This document shows, one piece after another, positions 1-7,379 of a stretch of DNA of 64,000 nucleotides. The DNA lies in contig CAVUKN010000005.1 in NCBI GenBank assembly GCA_963742105.1, positions 1,550,001-1,614,000 of the forward strand. Direction: 5' to 3'. Each line of letters opens with the position of its first letter. The stretch's first letter is position 1. The position numbers and the translations under genes are program-made. Source of the stretch: Gp6-AA40 sp963742105 (lineage in GTDB: Bacteria; Acidobacteriota; Vicinamibacteria; Vicinamibacterales; UBA2999). The notes under the pieces are model-generated. The model was not told the origin of the DNA. It saw only the letters and a list, made by a program, of their open reading frames with translations, and did not search any database.

Positions 1-463
1 CATTTCGCCGATCGCCGCGACATGAAACTGAAACCCGAGCACGCGAAATTCTCGGCCTATTTCAACGTCGACAACGGCACCGGCCGGATTCGTGGCGTGT
101 ATCCTCCAGGGAAACGATCGGATGCGTCCGATTTTCGAAGAGTGGTTCAAGCCGCTTGCGGATCTTGGCGCCGGGACCATCAGCATCCGGAACACCGGCG
201 GGACCGACCATACCAGCTTCGATGCCGTGGGATTGCCAGGCTTCCAGTTCATCCAGGATCCAATCGAGTACGACACCCGGACACACCACTCGAACATGGA
301 TGTCTACGACCGTGTCCAGGCGGCCGATCTCCGGCAGGCGGCCGCGATCGTCGCCTCGTTCGTCTACAACGCCGCGACCCGGCCGGATCTGCTGCCGCGC
401 AAGCCGCTTCCCGCCGCTCCGCAGCCGGCCGGCGGTCGCGGCGGTGGACAGGGGAGCAACTGA
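1..463 (+). CDS. M28 family metallopeptidase, C-terminal part, frameshifted
   Basis: This is the C-terminal end of a zinc-dependent M28 exopeptidase; the rest lies outside the window. Two adjoining frames give the family's characteristic end: AYFNVDNGTGRIRGVY, then LQGNDRM, the zinc-ligand motif GGTDHTSFD, and the closing THHSNMDVYDRV segment. The frame changes at about position 104, where one extra C separates GVY from LQGND. The tail after residue ~130 is Pro/Ala/Gly-rich and not conserved. An NmrA-like gene follows 57 bases later on the same strand. Family assignment is secure. Whether the frameshift is real or an assembly error cannot be told from the sequence alone. Confidence 0.85.
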
Positions 464-520
464 GGTCACCCAAGGGCGCTGCGATTCCGTCTGCGTGATG
501 CCGGAGAAAGAGAGGACACC

Positions 521-1396
521 ATGAATCTCGTTGTCGGTGCCACCGGGATCCTGGGCAGTGAGATTTGCCGTCAGCTCATCGCGGACGGACGGCCAACGCG
601 CGCGCTCGTCCGCAGCACGTCGAATCCCGCCCGCGTATCGGAACTGGAGAGTCTGGGCGTCGAGATCCTCACTGGCGACCTCAAAGATCCAGCATCGTTG
701 CTGCCGGCATGCCAGCAGGTGAGCGCGGTCGTTTCTACGGTCTCGTCGACTCTTTCGCGTCAACCTGGCGACAGCATCGAAGCCGTCGACGGTCTCGGAC
801 AACTCAATCTGATCGACGCCGCGGAAGCGGCGCAGGTCAAACAGTTCGTCTTCACCTCGTTCCCGCCCATCGATATCGACTTTCCGCTGCAGCGCGCGAA
901 GCGTGCCGCCGAAGATCGCCTGCGTAGTAGCCGTATGGTCCACACGATTCTGCAGCCGACGTGCTTCATGGAAGTGTGGCTCGGCCCGATGCTCGGCATC
1001 GATCCGGCCAATAACCGCGCTCAGATCTATGGTGACGGGACCGCCAGAACGAGCTGGATCTCCTACGAGGACGTGGCGCGCTTTGCGGTCGCCGCGCTCG
1101 AGAATCCGACAGCGGCGAACGTCACCGTCCGATTGGGCGGGCCTGACGCCTTGAGCCCACTCGAGGTGGTGCGCCTGGTGCAGCAGACGATCGGCACGAC
1201 CATGACCGTGCAGCGCGTACCTGAGGACGCCCTCCGAAGCCAGTACGAAACCGCGTCGGATTCGCTGCAGCAGTCCTTTGCCGCGTTGATGCTGTACTAC
1301 GCCGGTGGCGAAGTGGTCGACACCGCCGAGGCCCGCCGGGTGTTCGGAATCACGCCGTCGAAATCGGTTCGCGCCATGTTTCAGCCGGTCGCGTAA
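521..1396 (+). CDS. NmrA/SDR-a type NAD(P)-binding protein
   Basis: A 291-residue atypical short-chain dehydrogenase. The N-terminal glycine motif GATGILG (residues 6-12) binds the dinucleotide. The segments ALVRS and GVEILTGDLKD follow, as in NmrA and NAD(P)H-binding epimerase-like proteins. YGDGTARTSWISYEDVARF near residue 170 is the usual substrate-side motif of this group. No signal peptide or membrane segment is visible, so it should be cytoplasmic. The start is set by ATG 521 with a purine-rich AGAGAGGA upstream. Some relatives sense redox state rather than catalyse, so enzyme activity is not certain. Confidence 0.85.
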   Translation: MNLVVGATGILGSEICRQLIADGRPTRALVRSTSNPARVSELESLGVEILTGDLKDPASLLPACQQVSAVVSTVSSTLSRQPGDSIEAVDGLGQLNLIDAAEAAQVKQFVFTSFPPIDIDFPLQRAKRAAEDRLRSSRMVHTILQPTCFMEVWLGPMLGIDPANNRAQIYGDGTARTSWISYEDVARFAVAALENPTAANVTVRLGGPDALSPLEVVRLVQQTIGTTMTVQRVPEDALRSQYETASDSLQQSFAALMLYYAGGEVVDTAEARRVFGITPSKSVRAMFQPVA

Positions 1397-1421
1397 CTGG
1401 AACGTCGCGGAGCGCAGCCGC

Positions 1422-1449
1422 TTGACATATTCCTATATGGGAATATGAT
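1422..1449 (+). promoter_or_regulatory. Sigma-70 promoter of the arsR-SRPBCC genes
   Basis: TTGACA at 1422-1427 and TATGAT at 1444-1449 are separated by 16 bases, close to the canonical promoter. The GTG start of the ArsR-type gene lies at 1456, six bases after the -10 box. The transcript would therefore begin at or next to the start codon and be leaderless. No Shine-Dalgarno sequence precedes this GTG, which fits. Confidence 0.75.
1427..1446. promoter_or_regulatory. Palindromic operator overlapping the arsR promoter
   Basis: ATATTCC (1427-1433) and GGAATAT (1440-1446) are a perfect 7-bp inverted repeat with a 6-base spacer. The repeat fills the space between the -35 and -10 boxes, and its right half covers part of the -10. 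Size and AT-rich edges suit an ArsR-family dimer. Binding here would block RNA polymerase, so negative autoregulation by the gene at 1456 is the natural reading. That link is inferred. Confidence 0.7.
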
Positions 1450-1455
1450 TGGCTC

Positions 1456-1788
1456 GTGCCTCGCGCAGCCACCACGTCCGATCCCTTCAATGCGGTCGCC
1501 GAACCACGCCGTCGCGAGATTCTCGACTATCTCGCGCCGGCGGAACGGTCGGTCGGCGATATCGCCGTGACGCTCGGCGCCAGCCAGCCCTCGATTTCCA
1601 AGCATCTGAACGTGCTGCGTAACGTCGGCCTCGTGCACGTCCGCCGTGACGGCAAGAACGTGCTGTATCGCACCAATGCCGACGCGCTGAGGCCGCTGCA
1701 CGAATGGACCGGCACCTTCCAGCGGTACTGGGGACGGCAGCTTCGCCGCATCCAGGAACATGCGGAGGCAAAGGAGAAGGAGAAATGA
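1456..1788 (+). CDS. ArsR-family winged-helix regulator
   Basis: A 110-residue transcriptional repressor. The opening segment NAVAEPRRREILDYLAP matches the first helices of ArsR proteins. GASQPSISKHLNVLRNVGLV (about residues 40-60) is the recognition helix, followed by the wing VHVRRDGKNVLYRTN. It has no cysteine pair, so it is unlikely to sense metals. It matches the ArsR type usually paired with SRPBCC/AHSA1 genes. The GTG start at 1456 is supported by the promoter six bases upstream. Its stop overlaps the next gene by ATGA, so the two are probably translationally coupled. It likely represses its own operon through the palindrome at 1427-1446. Confidence 0.9.
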   Translation: MPRAATTSDPFNAVAEPRRREILDYLAPAERSVGDIAVTLGASQPSISKHLNVLRNVGLVHVRRDGKNVLYRTNADALRPLHEWTGTFQRYWGRQLRRIQEHAEAKEKEK

Positions 1789-2235
1789 CCATGTTGACTG
1801 CACCCGCCACCGATCTCGGCCTCACCGTCAAGGACGAGGTGTTCGTACGCGCGTCGCTCGAACACACGTTCGACTCGGTACTGGCCCAGATGGGCCGACT
1901 CAACGAAACCCCGGACGGAAAGCCGTTTCCGATGACGCTCGAGCCGTGGCCGGGTGGCCGCTGGTTCCGCGATCTCGGCGGCGACAACGGTCATCTCTGG
2001 GGTCACGTCCAGAGCATCAAGCGCCCGACGCTGCTCGAGATCTACGGGCCCGCTGTTCATGTCGTACCCGGCGATCTCGAACGTGCAGTATCGATTGAAG
2101 GAAGTGGAGGGCGGCACGCTGATCGTGTTCCAGCACCTCGCCTTCGGATTCATCGAGGATGCTCATCGTCAGGGCGTCGCCGCCGGGTGGAAGCCGATGC
2201 TCGAGCGCATGCGCTCGGCAGCGGAAGCGAAGTAG
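1785..2235 (+). CDS. SRPBCC (AHSA1-like) protein, frameshifted
   Basis: A START-like ligand-binding protein of about 150 residues, the usual partner of an ArsR regulator. FVRASLEHTFDSVLAQMG opens the fold. EPWPGGRWFRDLGGDNGHLWGHVQSI is typical of the AHSA1 group. The frame shifts at about 2050: LLEIYGP in one frame continues as LFMSYPAISNVQYRLKEVEGG in the next. One surplus C in the CCC run explains this. The ATG at 1785 overlaps the stop of the ArsR gene (ATGA). The C-terminal helix AHRQGVAAGWKPMLERM is intact, which argues against long-standing decay. Confidence 0.85.
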
Positions 2236-2255
2236 CGCAGAACGGAGGGAGCATC

Positions 2256-2778
2256 ATGGCCATCATCGAGACATTGCTGCAGGAACTTGAACAGGAAGCG
2301 CAGACGACCCGGCGTGTGCTGGAGCGCGTGCCGGATGCGTCGACTCGGCTGGAAGCCGCACGAGAAGTCGATGTCGCTCGGCCAGCTTGCGCTGCACATC
2401 GCGACGGTCCCGGGTGCGGTCGCGGAGATGGCGGCAGGGCCCGGACTCGACATGCCGCCGGCGTTCGTGCAGCCGTCGGCGCAGACCTCTGCCGAACTGC
2501 TACCCGCGCTCGAACAGAGCCTTGTCAAAGCGCGAGCGGCGTTGGGCGGCATCGACGACCGGCGAGCGCTGGAGCCGTGGACGTTGAAGCGGGGCGATCA
2601 GGTGCTGATGACGATGCCGCGCGCTGCCGTCCTGCGAACGATCATGCTGAATCACTGGTACCACCACCGCGGCCAGTTGTCGGTGTACCTGCGGGAGCTC
2701 AACGTCCCGGTGCCCTCGATCTACGGCCCCAGCGCCGACGAGAATCCGTTCGCCGAGCCGGTCGGCGCCGCCGTCTGA
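2256..2778 (+). CDS. DinB-family protein, frameshifted
   Basis: A four-helix DinB/YfiT-like protein of about 173 residues. The first helix is MAIIETLLQELEQEAQ. The metal-site regions are SLGQLALHIATVPG and NHWYHHRGQLSVYLREL, with the HHRGQL signature near the end. This family includes thiol-dependent transferases and damage-induced proteins; the substrate here is unknown. The frame changes at about 2341, where a single extra base divides RVLERVPDA from RLGWKPHEKSM. ATG 2256 follows a GGAGGGA ribosome-binding site. The gene sits 20 bases after the SRPBCC gene and is probably in the same operon. Confidence 0.85.
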
Positions 2779-2815
2779 CAGGAATTCGCCAGGAGGGATC
2801 CGCTGGTAGTTGGTT

Positions 2816-2821
2816 TAGATT
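2816..2821 (+). promoter_or_regulatory. -10 box, apparent leaderless start of the GNAT gene
   Basis: TAGATT ends six bases before ATG 2828, and no Shine-Dalgarno sequence lies between. The same six-base spacing recurs at other genes in this window, so a leaderless transcript is likely. No clear -35 box is visible. Confidence 0.5.
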
Positions 2822-2827
2822 GGCCCC

Positions 2828-3340
2828 ATGCGAACGGCTTCCTGTGAGATACGGCCCGAGGAGCCAGGTGATCGTGTGGCGATCCGCGAAGTGCATCGAC
2901 GTGCCTTCGGCCAGGATCAGGAAGCCAACATCGTCGATGCGTTGCGAGCCAATGGCGCCGTGCTGGTGTCGCTGGTTGCAACGCTCGGCGGTGAAGTCGT
3001 CGGACACGTCGTCTACAGCCCAGCGACGATTGGTCCGATTGAAGGGGCGGCGCTCGGGCCGATCGCCGTCACGCCCGAGCAGCAGAAGCGCGGCATCGGC
3101 GGCCAACTGATCGAGGCCGGGACTCGAATCCTCGCCGCAACGCGGTGTCCCTTCACCATCGTGCTCGGACATCCGGCGTATTACCCTCGTTTCGGATTCG
3201 TGCCCGCTCGCACCCGAGGCATCTCGTGTGAATGGGACGTCCCGGACGAGGCGTTCATGGTGCTGTCGCTTGACGAAGGCCGCATGCAGGGCGTCTCCGG
3301 CCCGGCGACGTATCGGCACGAATTCTCGACAGTTCCATAA
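2828..3340 (+). CDS. GNAT N-acetyltransferase, YhbS-like
   Basis: A 170-residue acetyl-CoA-dependent N-acetyltransferase. The core motif for binding the coenzyme pyrophosphate is visible as EQQKRGIGGQLIEAGTRIL (about residues 77-95). LGPIAVTPE before it and VLGHPAYYPRFGFVPA after it are typical of the YhbS branch. The C-terminal MVLSLDEGRM is also shared with that branch. The acceptor substrate is unknown. Start ATG 2828 is supported by a -10 box six bases upstream. It is a single cytoplasmic gene, not obviously linked to its neighbours. Confidence 0.88.
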   Translation: MRTASCEIRPEEPGDRVAIREVHRRAFGQDQEANIVDALRANGAVLVSLVATLGGEVVGHVVYSPATIGPIEGAALGPIAVTPEQQKRGIGGQLIEAGTRILAATRCPFTIVLGHPAYYPRFGFVPARTRGISCEWDVPDEAFMVLSLDEGRMQGVSGPATYRHEFSTVP

Positions 3341-3455
3341 GCCAGCCGCCTACGGAGTGGACGGAGGTCACTCCGTTGACTCTGCGACCTCCGGTCGCGT
3401 GATCTCCCGGCCTCCGCACCATGAAGATCATAGAATCCGCCGCAGGAGGTCGTTG

Positions 3456-4268
3456 ATGCGTTCGACGTTCATGCTGTGCGCTGCGGTGGTGCTGTTCGCG
3501 GCGGGGTGCGGAGGGTCGTCCGCGAAGCCTGAGCCTGCATTTCCCGCTGGAGAGGTACTCGATCTTTCGCACACGTACGACGAACAGACCATCTTTTGGC
3601 CGACCGCGGCCGAAGGTTTCAAGCTGCACCACGACGCTGAGGGCATGACGGCGGCCGGGTACTACTACGCCGCGAACAGCTTCTCGACGGCCGAACATGG
3701 CGGAACGCATCTCGACGCTCCGGTCCATTTCGCCCAAGGCCATCCCAGTGTCGATCAGATTCCGGTCGAACGATTTCTCGGGCGCGCGGTTGTCGTCGAC
3801 GTGACAGCGCAGAGTGCGGCGAGCGCTGACTACCAGGTCACGGTCGAGGATCTGCAACGGGCTGAACGGGAACAGGGCGCGATTCCGCGGGACGCCATCC
3901 TCCTGCTGCGGACGGGATTCTCCCAGCGCTGGCCCGATGCCGCCAGGTATCTCGGGACCTCCGAGCACGGCGAGCAGGCGGTCGCGAAGCTGCACTTTCC
4001 TGGCCTTCATCCGGATGCGGCGAAGTGGCTCGTGGCCAATCGGCCGATCAAAGCCATCGGCATCGATACCGCCAGCATCGATTACGGGCAGTCGACCCTG
4101 TTCGAGACGCATCGGACGCTGTATGCGGCCGACGTGCCGGCGTTCGAGAACCTGACCGCCCTCGAACGCCTGCCCGCGCGTGGCGCCTTTATCGTGGCGC
4201 TCCCGATGAAGATCGGGAAGGGAACCGGGGCACCGCTCAGGGCGGTGGCCATCCTCTCGGGGCCCTGA
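3456..4268 (+). CDS. Exported cyclase-family (kynurenine formamidase-like) lipoprotein
   Basis: A 270-residue metal-dependent hydrolase of the cyclase family (PF04199). The metal-binding signature HGGTHLDAP (about residues 87-95) is intact. The opening LDLSHTYDEQTIFWP and the closing segment FIVALPMKIGKGTGAPLRAVAI also fit. The N-terminus MRSTFMLCAAVVLFAAGC ends in a lipobox, so it should be anchored in the cell envelope. That is unusual for cytoplasmic kynurenine formamidase, so the substrate is likely different. ATG 3456 follows AGGAGG at 3444-3449 with a six-base spacer. An 11-bp hairpin follows the gene. Confidence 0.88.
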   Translation: MRSTFMLCAAVVLFAAGCGGSSAKPEPAFPAGEVLDLSHTYDEQTIFWPTAAEGFKLHHDAEGMTAAGYYYAANSFSTAEHGGTHLDAPVHFAQGHPSVDQIPVERFLGRAVVVDVTAQSAASADYQVTVEDLQRAEREQGAIPRDAILLLRTGFSQRWPDAARYLGTSEHGEQAVAKLHFPGLHPDAAKWLVANRPIKAIGIDTASIDYGQSTLFETHRTLYAADVPAFENLTALERLPARGAFIVALPMKIGKGTGAPLRAVAILSGP

Positions 4269-4318
4269 CGACCGTCACCGGTCGCGGGACGCGCGGTGAA
4301 CGATGGCCGAGCTGACAA

Positions 4319-4350
4319 CGCGTGACGCCACGGACACCGGGCGTCACGCG
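4319..4350. terminator. Hairpin between convergent genes
   Basis: The arms 4319-4329 and 4340-4349/50 form a perfect 11-bp stem around a 10-base loop. It lies between the cyclase gene (+) and the SMP-30 gene (-), which converge here, so a bidirectional terminator is likely. No U-tract follows on either strand. Confidence 0.55.
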
Positions 4351-4374
4351 ATGCGCTGAGCACGTTGGTGTGCG

Positions 4375-5420
4375 CTACCGCAGCTTGATGAAGGCCAGCG
4401 CGTTGTTGGCGTTCATCGGAATCACCAACTGATTGGCATCGGGGTCGTAGCACATCGAAGCGGGATTCGGGATGTTCTGCGCGATCATCTCCGCCGGCCG
4501 GCCCGGGCGGATGCGTGACACGCCGCCGTTCACGACGCTGCTGACGTACTTGGTTCCGTCCTGCACGATTACCAGTCCGTCGTTGCCTGATTGCACCGCC
4601 TTCTCCGTGCGGATCACTTTGCCATCCTTGCCGAATGTGATCACGTCCTCCGTCCCGATGTTCACCACGACGATGTTGCCGTCGCGATCGAGGGCGATGC
4701 CGTTCGGCTGTCGCAGCGGCGCGCCCTGGATGAAGATCGACGCGGTGCCATCCGGCGTGATCTTCCACACCTGCCAGCGTGGTTGCGTCCGGGTTCTGAC
4801 CACCAGCGCCGGTCTGCGTCGCGTAGATCGTGCCGTCGCCGGCCACGGCGATGTCGTTGAAGCCGGTCGATTTGTCGACGCGAATCGAGCGGCCGGGCAG
4901 CCCCGTCTGCAGGTTGAAGCTGCGAATCACCGACACCGCCGGATCGTTCGGGGCAGTCCCGCCATCGCGGTCCGCGAGATAGAGCACGCCGTTGACGACG
5001 TCGCTTCCCAGGGGCTCGTTGAGGATGAGCGGCGGTGTCATGTTGTTCCGCTGGTCACCAGGGTTCTGCACGCCCACCCAACGCGATGTGTGCACCGATC
5101 CGTCGTGATTGAGGAACGTGATCCACGCGTCGTTGGTGCGGACGTTCTGGCCCACGCCGCGGTTCGGAACGACGATCACCTTGCGGACCGGATCGTAAGA
5201 GCAGCTCTCAGCCGAGTAGACGGATCCGTACACTTTCACGTTGTCCGACATCGGCGTGAACGCGCCATCGGCGCCGGGTGTGATCGGCAGGCCGAGGCGG
5301 TTGCCGACCGAGTAGGGAGCTGGGCCGGCGGGCGCGACTCTGCTGCGCCAGTGCGGTGCCTACGGCCATGCCGGCCAGCAGTGTCAGTGCTGCCGTTGTC
5401 ATCACGCGACGGTGCGTCAT
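4375..5420 (-). CDS. Secreted SMP-30/NHL-type beta-propeller protein, two frameshifts
   Basis: An exported protein of about 345 residues with a signal peptide (MTHRRVMTTAALTLLAGMAVGTALAQ). Propeller blades follow, for example STGFNDIAVAGDGTIYATQTG, QPNGIALDRDGNIVVVNIG and SMCYDPDANQLVIPMNANN. The blade pattern matches SMP-30/gluconolactonase-like and NHL proteins; no ligand can be named. The reading frame changes twice by +1. One change is near 5335, after AQQS and before PAGPAPYSVGN. The other is near 4778, where PDATT meets WQVWKITPDG. All conserved segments survive on both sides, so the breaks look like sequence errors. Confidence 0.8.
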
Positions 5421-5563
5421 CTGCGAAGTCTCCTGACTAGACCTTAAGTTATGGTTGCATTACGATACCCGCCTTTCTGCCCCGGAGCCACGGGGGGGTG
5501 GCCACCTGCGCCTTTCTCGTCCGGAGGCCTGGTCAGCAGCCACACGCTCCTGTCACAAGCGGA

Positions 5564-6067
5564 TCAGGAGCCCCTACTCTGATCGACCACCCGGTTTACG
5601 ATCACCGGCCCGATGACGGGAATGTCGAAGTGCATGACGTCCTCGCGCACGCCCAGCCTGGTGTAAAGCGCGACCGCCGGTTCGTCGCCGTAATCGGCCT
5701 GGACGTAGATCACCCAGGCTCCCAGCGTCGCAGCGATCTCGCGGAGGTGCTCGATCAGGGACGACGCGATTCCCTGCCGGCGATGCGGCTCGGCGACAGC
5801 CAGGTCGTAGATGTACATCTCTCGTCGCGCGCGCTCGAACTTGTCCAGGACATAACCCACGAGACCGCCGACGACTGCGTCTTCGACGAGCGCGACAAGC
5901 GCGATGACGTGCTCCTTGGCGAGGAGTCCACGGAAGTAGTCGTCCGAGGGTGGCTCGTCGCCATACGTGCCGGGATCCTCGAAGGCCTCACCGAACACGG
6001 CATTCAATTCGCGAAAGCGTGCGGTGTCGTCGCGCGTGAGCCGGCGAACGATGCAGGGAGGTCTCAT
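5564..6067 (-). CDS. AAC(3)-I-like aminoglycoside 3-N-acetyltransferase
   Basis: A 167-residue GNAT enzyme. Its core strongly resembles the AAC(3)-I family, which acetylates the 3-amino group of gentamicin-type aminoglycosides. Shared stretches are EMYIYDLAVAEPHRRQGIAS, IYVQADYGDEPAVALYTRLG and EDVMHFDIP. The first contains the coenzyme-binding RRQGIA. FGEAFEDPGTYGDEPPSDDY near residue 27 also matches the family's substrate-side segment. There is no integron, IS or other mobility signal beside it; a single-heme cytochrome lies upstream in the same direction. Family assignment comes from remembered motifs; actual drug activity is untested. Confidence 0.82.
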   Translation of the reverse strand: MRPPCIVRRLTRDDTARFRELNAVFGEAFEDPGTYGDEPPSDDYFRGLLAKEHVIALVALVEDAVVGGLVGYVLDKFERARREMYIYDLAVAEPHRRQGIASSLIEHLREIAATLGAWVIYVQADYGDEPAVALYTRLGVREDVMHFDIPVIGPVIVNRVVDQSRGS

Positions 6068-6077
6068 GTGTCTACGA

Positions 6078-6611
6078 TCACAATGGGTTCAGGGACTCCA
6101 TCCAACCGATCTCTTCCGCAGTGATTGATGGCAGCCGGCGGACGAACGTCACGAGCTGCCAGGTTTGACGGTCGCCGGCCTCGGTGCGGACGCCGGTCCC
6201 GAACGCCGGCATCCCGGTGAAGCGGACGCCGTTCTCGATGATGTAGAAGATCTCGCCATCGGTCAGTTGCTGGGTGAGCGGATTACGCAGATCCGGCGGC
6301 TTGGGAAACAGTCCGTTGCCGAGTGGCGTCTTCTCGCCGCCGCCGGTGTTGCCGTGGCAGAGGGAACAATAGCGGGCGAAGTGTTGAAGCCCTTCGTTCG
6401 AGGCCTCCCGGGAGTTCGCCAGCGGATTGATTCGGGTTTTGTCGGCCGTCGGAATGGCGACGCTGCGGATGGCGCGAGCGACCCGCGTTTCGAGTAGACC
6501 TGGCGTTGCCTGCGATCGCAGCCCGGTTCCGCGCGCGTACGCGAGCAATGCACCGCCGCCGACGATGGTCACGAGTATCGCCAGCCCGGCCAGCTTGACA
6601 ATCAGGCGCAT
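6078..6611 (-). CDS. Exported single-heme c-type cytochrome
   Basis: A 177-residue protein with an N-terminal hydrophobic segment (LAGLAILVTIVGGGALLAY) that acts as signal peptide or anchor. The heme site is CSLCH (about residue 83) in the context LQHFARYCSLCHGNTGGG. A likely axial methionine lies in RFTGMPAFG near residue 133. It should carry electrons in the periplasm. The start is supported by a GGAGG-type site before ATG 6611. The AAC(3)-I-like gene follows 10 bases downstream on the same strand, so they may be cotranscribed, although their roles are unrelated. Confidence 0.88.
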   Translation of the reverse strand: MRLIVKLAGLAILVTIVGGGALLAYARGTGLRSQATPGLLETRVARAIRSVAIPTADKTRINPLANSREASNEGLQHFARYCSLCHGNTGGGEKTPLGNGLFPKPPDLRNPLTQQLTDGEIFYIIENGVRFTGMPAFGTGVRTEAGDRQTWQLVTFVRRLPSITAEEIGWMESLNPL

Positions 6612-6693
6612 CGGAACCTCCCTGAGGGGGCTACCTTAGCTGAAGTTCCGGCTTGTTGACACATTGTCCGTAGCGCTGGCGGCGTCTACTATC

Positions 6694-6928
6694 GTGACGG
6701 ACCGCTCATTGATCGGGTTGGCTGTGGTACTCGCGTTCGTGTTCGCGAGCGCGGGCTGGTTTGCGCTGAGGCCCGTGTTCGCAGGTAGCGCGGGAAATCA
6801 GAGGCTTCACCCCAGGGATGCTCACGACGCTCGCCCGCGGGCCGCGGATCGGATTTCCGCGCGTGATGCGGCTCGTGCGCTGGCTCGATCGGCCTGCGGT
6901 CACCTTCACGGGGATCGCTCGGTGGTAG
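6694..6928 (+). CDS. Small membrane protein of unknown function, probable frameshift
   Basis: I do not recognise this family. From GTG 6694 the frame gives a hydrophobic segment SLIGLAVVLAFVFASAGWFAL. After a +1 change near 6787 the next frame reads EIRGFTPGMLTTLARGPRIG and PRVMRLVRWLDRPAVTFTGI, ending at TAG 6926-6928. The joined product would be about 77 residues with one membrane helix and a basic tail. The coherent tail sequence is the reason for joining the frames. A longer unbroken reading to 6966 in the first frame turns Arg/Ala-rich and looks spurious. Confidence 0.35.
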
Positions 6929-6974
6929 CGCTGGAACTCGAGCTCACGCCAATCGCGAAAGTGTGACTGGAAGG

Positions 6975-6980
6975 TATGCT
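6975..6980 (+). promoter_or_regulatory. -10 box, apparent leaderless start of the DUF1801 gene
   Basis: TATGCT lies exactly six bases before ATG 6987, and there is no Shine-Dalgarno sequence. This spacing favours ATG 6987 over the upstream GTG at 6963. Confidence 0.5.
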
Positions 6981-6986
6981 GTCGGC

Positions 6987-7379
6987 ATGGGCGGCCAATC
7001 CCCCGCACAGGACGTGCGCGACTATTACGCGTCACTACCAGCCCCAGTGCGCCGTCGGGTCCGCGAACTGCGCGGCATCATCCTGTCGGCGGCTCCTGAC
7101 GCGGAGGAAACGATCTCCTACCGGATTCCCGCCTTCAAGCGCGGCGGCCGCATCCTCGTCTATTGCGCCGGTTGGAAAGAGCACACGAGCCTCTATCCCC
7201 TGACCGCCGGGATGAAGCAGGCGGGCGCCGCTGATCTCGAGCGTTTCGAAACCTCCAAAGGCACAATCCGGTTCCCGAACGAACGTCCGCTTCCCGTCGC
7301 CGTCATCAAGCGGCTGGTCAAGGCGCGAGTTCGCGAACTCGACCGGGTGGTGAAGAGCGCTCGTACCGTTCGCGTTTAG
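6987..7379 (+). CDS. DUF1801 (YdhG-like) protein
   Basis: A 130-residue cytoplasmic protein of the DUF1801 family, whose biochemical role is not settled. The family features are seen in order: VRDYYASLPAPVRRRVRELRG, then EETISYRIPAFKRGGRILVYCAGW, and the C-terminal IRFPNERPLPVAVIKRLVKAR. YRIPAF with the following VYCAGWKEHTSLYP is the hallmark. The start was chosen because a -10 box lies six bases upstream. The stop overlaps the stop of the convergent O-methyltransferase gene by four bases, so there is no room for a terminator between them. Confidence 0.88.
   Translation: MGGQSPAQDVRDYYASLPAPVRRRVRELRGIILSAAPDAEETISYRIPAFKRGGRILVYCAGWKEHTSLYPLTAGMKQAGAADLERFETSKGTIRFPNERPLPVAVIKRLVKARVRELDRVVKSARTVRV

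Noticed and set aside
62..943. Long minus-strand open frame opposite the M28 and NmrA genes
   Set aside because: It is antisense to two well-conserved proteins, Arg/Asp-rich, and without recognisable domains. High GC makes such shadows common.
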